Origin: Nitrosomonas sp. JL21
Lineage (GTDB): Bacteria; Pseudomonadota; Gammaproteobacteria; Burkholderiales; Nitrosomonadaceae
Direction: 5' to 3'
Assembly (NCBI RefSeq): GCF_009833095.1
Contig: NZ_QRCB01000009.1
Coordinates: 62,001 to 126,000, forward strand
DNA: 64,000 nucleotides
In this document: positions 10,512 through 18,040 of the stretch, piece by piece
Layout of the letters: the number at the start of each line of letters is the position of its first letter
Position numbering within the stretch: position 1 is the first letter of the stretch
The notes under the pieces: generated by a model
What the model was told of the DNA's origin: nothing
Seen by the model: the letters and a program-made list of their open reading frames with translations, nothing else
The model's database searches: none
Translations under genes and position numbers: made by a program

Positions 10512-11024
10512 ATGAAGAAATCAATCACGGGATTGATGCTGATTTTTTTGACAGCCTGCGCTAACTCCTTGCAGTTTTTAGCTGCTAACCCCGATCTGCA
10601 CAGACACCAAGAAAACATATTGGGAGAACATACGACGCTCGGCAAATGTTCCTTGTATAAATTGCAATCCGATGCACGGTCGTTTATGCGTGTTCTGCAA
10701 TTTAGAATGCGCACCGATCCGGAGACCTCCATATCCGGAATTCATGCGTTTGATCTGAGGTACCTTCCTAATGTCTATGCAACCAATTCTCCTACCAATC
10801 CTGATGCGGTAGCTGTAACCATCGAGACTGATCCTGAAACTCTGCCGTACAGTCCGCGCAATCAGAGCGGCGAGCCAATCTATGCCTTTGTGCTGACACT
10901 CAAACAGATTGATGACATCACTGTGTATGCATCGCTGAAAGGAGACCCTTATCTCGGCAACATTGCCTGGGACATTCTGCGAGACTGCGCCTCTGACCGA
11001 ACCCCGTCCCAGTTGCGAAGATAG
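10512..11024 (+). CDS. Putative lipoprotein of unknown function
   Basis: 170 residues. The N-terminus MKKSITGLMLIFLTACANS is a lipoprotein signal with lipobox LTAC, so the mature protein should begin at Cys16 and be membrane-anchored. The rest is soluble and has no domain I recognise. Three cysteines remain (the lipid Cys plus two further ones, in GKCSLY and RDCASD), so one disulfide in the periplasm is possible. The Shine-Dalgarno sequence is poor: AGGAAGG lies about 16 bases upstream. Its stop is 45 bases from the end of the convergent dehydrogenase gene. Confidence 0.6.
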   Translation: MKKSITGLMLIFLTACANSLQFLAANPDLHRHQENILGEHTTLGKCSLYKLQSDARSFMRVLQFRMRTDPETSISGIHAFDLRYLPNVYATNSPTNPDAVAVTIETDPETLPYSPRNQSGEPIYAFVLTLKQIDDITVYASLKGDPYLGNIAWDILRDCASDRTPSQLRR

Positions 11025-11068
11025 ACAAGCCGCTCGCGCCACCTGGCGAGATATGCTGTGATGACTCC

Positions 11069-11905
11069 CTAATTGTTATTACCGGATTTCGCCAGCAACA
11101 CATCCAATGCACGCGTGCTGAGAATGCGCTTGAGGATACCGAATAAATGCGTAGGAAATGTCACGTAATAACGCGCCTGCGGCCTGCTGGCCTCCAGTGC
11201 ATGAATCACGCGTTCCAGCACCGCCTCAGGCGGTAATGTGAATGGCACAGCCGGGCCGGGCTTATTGAGGCGATTCAAAACCCCCTGGTATCTCTCGTGA
11301 TGAAAACTATTGGTGATGTCGATATATTTTGACAACGCCTTCACCGCGTTCATGCGGAATTGACTTGCAATGGGGCCTGGCTCAATCAGGCTGACATGAA
11401 TATTACTGCCCTGCAATTCCAGCCGCAGCGTGTCGCTCAAACCTTCAATGGCATACTTTGAAGCATTATAAGCGCCACGGAAGGGCAAGGCCACGAAACC
11501 GAGCACCGAGCTATTTTGTATGATCCTGCCATATCCCTGCCGACGCATGACCGGTAGGACGAGATTCGTCAACTCTTGCCAGCCGAATACATTCGTTTCG
11601 AACTGCGCACGCAGTGCATCGCGGCTCAGATCTTCCACCGCACCGGGCAAACCGAATGCGCCATTGTTGAATAACGCATATAACTCTCCCTGTGTCCGGC
11701 GCATCACTTCCTCGAAGGCGAAATTGATCGAATTCGAGTCTGTCAGATTCAATTGGAAGCTTTCCAATCCCTCGGCCAATAAAGCTTGCACACTCTCTCG
11801 CTTGCGAGCCGTTGCAAATACCCGATACCCCCGCGCATGCAAACCCTTGGCGACACAATGACCAATCCCGCTGGAACAGCCAGTAATCAATATGGTTTTT
11901 TTCAT
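11069..11905 (-). CDS. Short-chain dehydrogenase/reductase (SDR)
   Basis: 278 residues, a classical SDR. The cofactor motif is TGCSSGIG (about 8-15). The NNG variant appears as LFNNGAFG (family: NNAG). The catalytic Ser is in IIQNSSVLG, and the YxxxK motif is YNASK. The sequence ISLIEPGPIASQF after the active site is also typical. The substrate cannot be read from sequence. Similar proteobacterial proteins are annotated only as SDR oxidoreductases. The C-terminal extension (YYVTFPTHLFGILKRILS) suggests membrane association. It is transcribed alone and converges on the lipoprotein gene. Confidence 0.88.
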   Translation of the reverse strand: MKKTILITGCSSGIGHCVAKGLHARGYRVFATARKRESVQALLAEGLESFQLNLTDSNSINFAFEEVMRRTQGELYALFNNGAFGLPGAVEDLSRDALRAQFETNVFGWQELTNLVLPVMRRQGYGRIIQNSSVLGFVALPFRGAYNASKYAIEGLSDTLRLELQGSNIHVSLIEPGPIASQFRMNAVKALSKYIDITNSFHHERYQGVLNRLNKPGPAVPFTLPPEAVLERVIHALEASRPQARYYVTFPTHLFGILKRILSTRALDVLLAKSGNNN

Positions 11906-12190
11906 TGATCAGTTCAACCTTTAAACATAACGCCATGCAGAGTGAATTCTCCGATGGCTTGACAAAAAATTGGATGCGGCGATAGCATCGAACCCCATCA
12001 TCCGATTTGCCTCTTGCCTTCTTGCTTTTGGGCAGATCCGGAGAGGAGCGGCTACAAAACAAGAGGAATCTGGGCGAGTAAGCGCAGTTTACCAGTGATG
12101 CAGCATGTTACGACCGATTTCAAGCGACAGGGTTAGGCACTATAGGTTCTTAGAAAGTTTCCTTAAAAATAGCATGAGAAAAAATCAGCC

Positions 12191-12556
12191 ATGGCAAAAA
12201 TTCTATTCCGTTTACAGAACGTTTCTGACGATGAGGCCAATGATGTCCGTGAGCTGTTGATTGATAACGCCATTGATTTTTACGAAACCTCTGGCGGAAA
12301 TTGGGGAGTTTCCATGCCAGCGATATGGCTCAAAGATGATGATCAATTCCCGCGGGCACGCGCGTTACTGGACGCCTATCAGGATCAGCGCACAACCCGA
12401 ATGCGCAAAGAATACGCTCAGTTGAAGCGGGAGGGCAGAAACAAAAGCTTGATAGACTCGATCATACAACGACCCGTATCGTTCATGATTCATTTGGCGC
12501 TGGCGTTACTCGTCCTGTATTTATCGACTAAACTGGTTTTGGATCTGTTTCCTTGA
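12191..12556 (+). CDS. DUF6164-like protein with C-terminal membrane helix
   Basis: 121 residues. The soluble N-terminal part (MAKILFRLQNVSDDEANDVR, then GGNWGVSMPAIW) folds over about 75 residues, followed by a basic linker and one C-terminal membrane helix (about 98-118). It resembles a small gammaproteobacterial and betaproteobacterial family that I recall as DUF6164. The N-terminal part looks like a small ferredoxin-like regulatory domain (DUF2007-like), which is inference. The function is unknown. It precedes the P460 gene by about 130 bases. Confidence 0.6.
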   Translation: MAKILFRLQNVSDDEANDVRELLIDNAIDFYETSGGNWGVSMPAIWLKDDDQFPRARALLDAYQDQRTTRMRKEYAQLKREGRNKSLIDSIIQRPVSFMIHLALALLVLYLSTKLVLDLFP

Positions 12557-12688
12557 GAGACTCTGAAAACTACCGCGTTCAACCAGGCTACATTGGGATC
12601 AGGCTTCGTAATGCTCATTTCCCACTGAATGCGGTATGATGATGCGCCAAAGTCTGTTATTGATAAACATTCTAAAAAGGAGAGAAAC

Positions 12689-13213
12689 ATGAACTTTGCT
12701 TTAAAAACCCTTGCGGCTTCATTGCTTGCCATTCCGCTGTATGCCAGTGCCGGTGGCGATCCTGAGTACGTCAAGTTTCCACAGGGCTATGAAAAAAGCT
12801 TTACCCAATATGGCACGATGAACCGCGCAAACCAAACGCAGGTTGCCAAGCTGTACGCCAATGACGCTGCCATTTCCAGCTATTCGCAAGGCAATAAAAG
12901 TGGCCCCGGTTCGATCGTGATCATGGAAATCTACAACCCCAAGAAAGACGCCAATGGTAAACCGGTTGCAGGCAACGATGGCCAATTTGAAATTGACTCA
13001 CTCGCAGCAGTCGCCGTGATGGAGAACAGAAATAACTGGGACGCAGCTTTTCCGAAAGAAAATCGTACCGGTGACTGGGGCTTTGCTGTCTATAATCCGG
13101 ATGGCACACCCAAAAGCAACGACCTGAACTGCGTGCAATGCCATACCCCATTGCAAGCCCAGGATTATCTATTTACCTATCAAAAACTGGTTGATTTCGT
13201 CAAGAAAAAATAA
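12689..13213 (+). CDS. Cytochrome P460-family protein without crosslinking Lys
   Basis: 174 residues. A signal peptide (cleavage near ASA-GG, about residue 21) sends it to the periplasm. The c-type haem site is C148-VQ-C151-H152 near the C-terminus, as in cytochrome P460 and cytochrome c'-beta. Aligned by eye with Nitrosomonas europaea P460, the segment holding the haem-crosslinking Lys (V-K-E-L) reads I-M-E-I here, with Met79 in the Lys place. The protein probably lacks the Lys-haem crosslink that gives P460 its hydroxylamine-oxidising chemistry and may instead bind NO or other small molecules. AGGAGAG before the ATG fixes the start. A hairpin terminator follows the stop. Confidence 0.85.
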   Translation: MNFALKTLAASLLAIPLYASAGGDPEYVKFPQGYEKSFTQYGTMNRANQTQVAKLYANDAAISSYSQGNKSGPGSIVIMEIYNPKKDANGKPVAGNDGQFEIDSLAAVAVMENRNNWDAAFPKENRTGDWGFAVYNPDGTPKSNDLNCVQCHTPLQAQDYLFTYQKLVDFVKKK

Positions 13214-13226
13214 TGTTGATGCGTTG

Positions 13227-13254
13227 ATCTGATGGTTTTAAAAAACCATCAGAT
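13227..13254 (+). terminator. Rho-independent terminator after P460-family gene
   Basis: Perfect inverted repeat of 13 bases, ATCTGATGGTTTT (13227-13239) against AAAACCATCAGAT (13242-13254), then the pyrimidine run TTCCTCTTC. It lies 13 bases after the P460 stop and 14 bases before the end of the convergent gene. The T-rich tail is on the plus side, so it mainly serves the cytochrome gene. Confidence 0.75.
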
Positions 13255-13267
13255 TTCCTCTTCATTG

Positions 13268-14320
13268 CTATTTCAAACTGCTCATGCTCTGATTCAATTT
13301 GGATCGGCAGTTTTCTTCCTTACCGGCCAAATCCAGCACACCGGCTGCTCTCATACATTCATTGTACTCAAACAGGATATCGGTTTTTTTCTGCGCAACG
13401 TCCATTGAAGTGGATATTTGTTTGATTTGCTGCGCGACTTTCTTCAGATCAACATCGGCAATGGTGGCGCCAATCCCATCGATGCTTTTCTTGGTGGCCT
13501 CCAACCGCTGCAGCGATTCACGATTGATCTTGTTGACCTGATCCGCGAAGGCTTGGTTCGCCTTGCCGGAATAATTCCTCAGTTCTTCCACGTTTTGTTG
13601 TGTGATCGCGGCCAGTTTTTCCTGATAATTGTTCAGCTCATCTTGAACAAAAGTATTGATTTTTCCGTTGAAATTATCCAGTGATTGATCGATTTCCTGG
13701 CGGAATGACTGCATTTTCGCCTCTACCAATTGATTGATATCACCATCCAAGCGTTTCACGATCGTCTCGGAAATTTTTTCAATCGGTGGACGAGACTGGA
13801 TAATCTCATCTTTCGTTTCGCTGAGACTGGACTTGATGTCAGTGGCGAATGATTTTTGCGTATCGTTGAATTGACTCAGTGAATTTCTTCCACTCTCAGA
13901 AATGGCCCATGACACCAACAACAGATCCTTTTTCTTTTTCTGATCAAGGCCGCGGATCAGATCATCCAGAATCTCCGCAGATACGTCGTGATTGGCGGCA
14001 TCATTCAGATAGCTGATGTTTGCGGAATTCATCAATCCTTTCAGATTGCTGTGCACCACCTCGACATTGGCGTCTGCTCTGGCCAGCGCAGTAGCCTGGC
14101 GAATCAGCTCATAGGGTAAATAAACCACCAGCAACACGGCGAGGAGTCCATAGGCGGCAAGTCTCCATTTCTGGAACTTGATGAATATGATGCTCAGATA
14201 AAATAATACGATAATCAAAATCACAGAAGGCGCCAGGATTTGTACGAAATCCAGCCAGCTCCTGCCAGCAAGCACATCAAACGAAAAAAAATTTGTTATT
14301 GTTGCGATAAACTCATTCAT
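13268..14320 (-). CDS. Membrane-anchored coiled-coil protein, function unknown
   Basis: 350 residues. Two hydrophobic segments lie near the N-terminus (about 27-48 and 55-72). A long charged helical region (about 110-320) follows, with many heptad-like Leu/Ile positions and few Pro or Gly, typical of an extended coiled coil. It ends with a segment holding two Cys (NECMRAAG and EENCRSK). I do not recognise a family. Topology resembles RmuC-type or MCP-like scaffold proteins without their signature domains. ATG 14320 is used with GGGAG upstream; a TTG lies one codon earlier. It converges on the P460 gene and is divergent from the deacetylase-like gene. Confidence 0.65.
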   Translation of the reverse strand: MNEFIATITNFFSFDVLAGRSWLDFVQILAPSVILIIVLFYLSIIFIKFQKWRLAAYGLLAVLLVVYLPYELIRQATALARADANVEVVHSNLKGLMNSANISYLNDAANHDVSAEILDDLIRGLDQKKKKDLLLVSWAISESGRNSLSQFNDTQKSFATDIKSSLSETKDEIIQSRPPIEKISETIVKRLDGDINQLVEAKMQSFRQEIDQSLDNFNGKINTFVQDELNNYQEKLAAITQQNVEELRNYSGKANQAFADQVNKINRESLQRLEATKKSIDGIGATIADVDLKKVAQQIKQISTSMDVAQKKTDILFEYNECMRAAGVLDLAGKEENCRSKLNQSMSSLK

Positions 14321-14521
14321 CAATTACTCCCATCTGCAGAAAAAGGCACTAACATATCAATAATATTATTTTGTTTTTATCTGTAATTTGAATTTCCAGA
14401 GTATGGGTAATTTATCACGGCAGAGCACGATTGACCGAACAAACTTTAGGAAACCGATCGCTGCAGCTTCAGCACAGACTTTGGTTGCGCGCCACCACCG
14501 CAGAACACATAGGAAAGCACC

Positions 14522-15451
14522 TTGAAAACAGCCTATATCACTCACCCAGTCTGCCTCAAGCACGACATGGGCAACCATCATCCAGAATGTCCTCAGCGAT
14601 TGGTTGCAATAGAACATCAGTTGCAGGCCACTGGGTTATTGTCACATTTGCTCCGCTATGAAGCGCCATTAGCCGATATGGCTCACTTGGCCAGAGTTCA
14701 TACGCAAAGTTATATCGATAGCATTCGATCAGCCGCACCGGCATCGGGATTGGTGGCGCTCGATGGCGACACAGCGATGAATCCGTTCACACTCGATGCC
14801 GCACTGCGAGCCGCCGGCGCAACCGTGCTCGCCACCGATCTGGTCATAAGTCGCGAAGTGGACAATGCCTTCTGTGCCGTGCGCCCTCCCGGACATCATG
14901 CAGAATCGGATCGCGCGATGGGTTTCTGCGTATTCAATAATGTTGCCGTTGGGGTTGCGCATGCACTCCAACATCACCAATTGTCGCGCGTGGCCATTCT
15001 GGATTTCGATGTGCATCATGGCAATGGCAGCGAAGAAATTTTTCACGATGATCCGCAGGTGATGCTGTGCTCAACCTTTCAGCATCCCTTTTATCCATAC
15101 TGCGGCGCGGATAGCGCCAATGAGCACATCATCAATCTACCGCTGCCACGCGGCGCTGATAGTTCGGCCTTTCGCAACGCAGTAATTGACCAATGGCTGC
15201 CGTCACTCGAAACGTTCAAGCCCGACATGATATTTGTATCGGCCGGGTTCGACGCGCACCGCGATGACGATATGGCGCAACTGAATCTGGAAGACGACGA
15301 TTATGTCTGGATTACCCGGGAAATCCGAACGATTGCAGAGAAATACGCTCACGGGCGCATCGTTTCGGTGCTGGAAGGCGGCTATGCGCTGAATGCGCTC
15401 GGCCGCTGCGTTGCCGAGCATATTCGCGTGCTCCATGCCGACCGGTTCTGA
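14522..15451 (+). CDS. Histone-deacetylase / acetoin-utilisation family amidohydrolase
   Basis: 309 residues of the arginase/deacetylase fold. The motifs are RPPGHHAE (catalytic His pair, about 121-128), GFCVFNNVAV, the zinc-binding DFDVHHGNG (Asp and His) and SAGFDAHRDD (third zinc ligand Asp). Bacterial members remove acetyl or acyl groups from small molecules such as acetylpolyamines, or from proteins. The substrate here is not known. The TTG start at 14522 keeps the conserved N-terminal block (THPVCLKHDMGNHHPECPQR) and has AGGAAAG upstream. No ATG fits without deleting that block. A spermidine-synthase-like gene lies 5 kb away, which is suggestive but not evidence of a polyamine role. Confidence 0.88.
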   Translation: MKTAYITHPVCLKHDMGNHHPECPQRLVAIEHQLQATGLLSHLLRYEAPLADMAHLARVHTQSYIDSIRSAAPASGLVALDGDTAMNPFTLDAALRAAGATVLATDLVISREVDNAFCAVRPPGHHAESDRAMGFCVFNNVAVGVAHALQHHQLSRVAILDFDVHHGNGSEEIFHDDPQVMLCSTFQHPFYPYCGADSANEHIINLPLPRGADSSAFRNAVIDQWLPSLETFKPDMIFVSAGFDAHRDDDMAQLNLEDDDYVWITREIRTIAEKYAHGRIVSVLEGGYALNALGRCVAEHIRVLHADRF

Positions 15452-15569
15452 ATGCGCTGTGCGCCAAGCGGCCGAGGAATCCTCTGTAAAACCAATTTTT
15501 TATTTGTGAAATACCTGCGCTTGAGGCAAGATTCTACTCTTCCAACATCTTTGTAATTGCTGACTCATT

Positions 15570-16325
15570 GTGATCTGTTACGAACATCCCCTCAATGAAC
15601 GTATCCGGGCTTTGTTACGACTGGAAGACCTATTCAAGAAAATCGATGTCTTCTCCAATAAAGAGACTGCTATCGAGCACCATGCCGCGCTGGCGGCATT
15701 ATTCGAAGTTCTCGAAATCACCAGCCGGGCGGATATCAAATCCGATTTACTCCAGGAGCTTGAGCGGCAGAAACAAATCCTCGAAATGTTCCGCAAGCAT
15801 CCGCAGGTCTCGGACACCGCGTTGAACGACGCGCTCAACAGCATTCAGATCACTTTCAGGGAAATGCTTGATTTGCCCGGCAAGGTGGGAGAGCATCTGC
15901 GCGAGAATGAATGGCTGATGGCGATCAAGCAGCGCATCAGTATTCCCGGCGGTTGCTGCGCATTTGATCTGCCGTCGTATCATCATTGGCTCAGTCAGGA
16001 TACTGCTCAAAGAACAAAGGACATCCAGGAGTGGCTGGCGCCGTTTCTGCCGGTGCGCAATGCCTTTGGAATCGTCTTGTTCCTGCTCAGAAAAAGCGGC
16101 AGAACGTCAGCATTCGTCGCCAATCAAGGCATTTTCCAGCAAACCGGTGTCGAATATGCGGCTCATTTATTACAGCTCAGGCTCGATGATGAACTACCGT
16201 GTGTACCGGAAATCAGCGCCAATAAATACGCGCTGAACATCCGCTTCATCCCGGCGCAATCAGGTCAGAAAAGCAAGCTATACGAAGACGATGTTCCGTT
16301 TGAAATCACCTTCTGTAATCTGTAA
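15570..16325 (+). CDS. zapD: Cell division protein ZapD
   Basis: 251 residues, the usual length. The opening YEHPLNERIRALLRLEDLF and the segment CAFDLPSYHHWL are characteristic of ZapD (YacF/DUF1342), which binds the FtsZ C-terminus and bundles FtsZ filaments in the division ring. The GTG start is the only one that keeps the conserved beginning. The ribosome site is weak. In many betaproteobacteria zapD sits with coaE and yacG. Here yacG lies about 16 kb away at 32596, so the usual cluster is split. Confidence 0.88.
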   Translation: MICYEHPLNERIRALLRLEDLFKKIDVFSNKETAIEHHAALAALFEVLEITSRADIKSDLLQELERQKQILEMFRKHPQVSDTALNDALNSIQITFREMLDLPGKVGEHLRENEWLMAIKQRISIPGGCCAFDLPSYHHWLSQDTAQRTKDIQEWLAPFLPVRNAFGIVLFLLRKSGRTSAFVANQGIFQQTGVEYAAHLLQLRLDDELPCVPEISANKYALNIRFIPAQSGQKSKLYEDDVPFEITFCNL

Positions 16326-16519
16326 ATATCCTAAGCCTGAGTTTTCCTAATAAACAATTCGCAGCGATCCCAGGGAAGTGCGCCGCATCTTGCAGCAAGA
16401 ACTCTTCAAGTTTTACACTGAGCTGTGGATATTGAATGAGCGGTTCATCAGTCCGTCACAGGATAGTCGCTTGAACAGACATTCTATCGGCACCTGCGGC
16501 AGGAGAATTTCTATCAGGA

Positions 16520-18040
16520 TCAGGCCAATGCGAGTTGCTGCGTTCGGAATGCTCGGGCTATTTTTTCCAGATCCAGCACGGGCAGCATGCGAATGGCGTT
16601 GCCATCCCCAATCTGGGCCAGTTTATTGGAGTGGATGGCATGCATCAGATCATCATGTTCGGGTCCGCCGAGGCGCGGTAATTCTGGTTCCCATTGCACC
16701 GATTCGATCGATTTCAGAGCGGGGATGGCAAATCCCATCGCTTCATCGTCGATTTCCACGACCAGCACGCTTGCGGTAGAGGAAATCTGCGCAGGACACC
16801 CCGTGATGAGTCGGCTCAGGCACACCACTGGAACACTGCGGCCGCGCACGATGATCATGCCCAGCATGGGCCCCGTTTGCTCAAAAATCGGAATGTCACA
16901 CGTAAATGGCAGGATTTCCCGGATTTGCTCAAATGGAGATGCCGTCTCACTACCAAGCAGGTAGGTAATCATATTGCGCTTCCGGTCACCCCCTTCATGA
17001 CCTGCAGAAGCTGCTTGATGCTGGCGCGCGTTGGCCCGATTCATGATGACGACATCCGCGAGCGCGCTGATTTGGGTATCGCTCTGCAATGCTGCGCTAT
17101 TCAATACCAGCAGTTGCGACGCCAGGATCGATTTCTGCAAAGTGCCTGCGGCCGGCAGGGCTGATTTGGGTAGCGCGCCAGTAAACAAAGCCGGTCGCGG
17201 TAATGCATAATCCGGAACATCGATGACATCGCTCGCACTAATGCGCACGACATCGATTACCTTGTTGACTAAAAACGCCACCATACCCTTGGGTAGCAAT
17301 AGGATGAACGCCTGAGTGGAAATGGCCGAATCGAGCTTTCCCAGGCCGCAGACTTGTAACAGATCAAGCACCGGGACTTTGTTCCCAGCGTGTTCGATGA
17401 CGCCGCGGCAACTGCCCATGGCTAAGGCAGATTTTTCTATCACAGGATCGGATAACGTCGTGTATACCGCCATGGCATCGATGGCAAATGCGATCTGGTT
17501 GCATTGCAGCAATAACGTCGGCAATGCCTTTTCTTTCTGACCAGTACTTTCGCCATAAACAACGGTAATGGCGCTGCCGGAATGATTACATTGCGTCATC
17601 GGAACATCTTTGAGCATGGCCAGAGCTGCCGGGGACAATAGATTAACCAATGTACCATCGTCATTGCGGTGTATGCTGCCATAAAAAATCGATTGATCTG
17701 CAGTTGCAAAAGTGGCGTGATTGATATCGTGCACATCACCGGTAAACACACCTGTGACGGCCTCCGTGAGCAACCCCAGCAACTTGTTCTCATGCACCAT
17801 GATGATGACGCTGGAAAAAGGCTGCGTTGTCGCTGCTCCACCCAGCACGATGCGCAAATCGATGACCGGCACCAGGACACCGCGCAGATCGATACCGCCG
17901 ATGACATAGCCGGCTGAGCAAGGTAATTTGGTCAACACGCCGCAAGGTATGACTTCACGCAGGTTTTGCATCGGCAATCCAAGATTCATGCCGTCAATAC
18001 GAAAGCCACCGAACCCTGACTTTGCTGCTGTCGACTCCAT
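16520..18040 (-). CDS. Triple-CheW-domain chemotaxis adaptor
   Basis: 506 residues made of three CheW-like modules: about 10-165 (LGLPMQNLREVIPC and VIGGIDLRGVLVPVIDLR), about 170-330 (FAIDAMAVY, HAGNKVPVLDLL) and about 350-500 (PFEQIREILPF, IIVRGRSVPVVCL). CheW links chemoreceptors to the kinase CheA. A single module is usual, while three in one chain could bridge several receptor or kinase contacts. Its ATG overlaps the stop of the upstream six-PAS receptor by one base (TAATG), so the two are translationally coupled and surely work together. No cheA, cheY or other che gene is in the window. Confidence 0.88.
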   Translation of the reverse strand: MESTAAKSGFGGFRIDGMNLGLPMQNLREVIPCGVLTKLPCSAGYVIGGIDLRGVLVPVIDLRIVLGGAATTQPFSSVIIMVHENKLLGLLTEAVTGVFTGDVHDINHATFATADQSIFYGSIHRNDDGTLVNLLSPAALAMLKDVPMTQCNHSGSAITVVYGESTGQKEKALPTLLLQCNQIAFAIDAMAVYTTLSDPVIEKSALAMGSCRGVIEHAGNKVPVLDLLQVCGLGKLDSAISTQAFILLLPKGMVAFLVNKVIDVVRISASDVIDVPDYALPRPALFTGALPKSALPAAGTLQKSILASQLLVLNSAALQSDTQISALADVVIMNRANARQHQAASAGHEGGDRKRNMITYLLGSETASPFEQIREILPFTCDIPIFEQTGPMLGMIIVRGRSVPVVCLSRLITGCPAQISSTASVLVVEIDDEAMGFAIPALKSIESVQWEPELPRLGGPEHDDLMHAIHSNKLAQIGDGNAIRMLPVLDLEKIARAFRTQQLALA

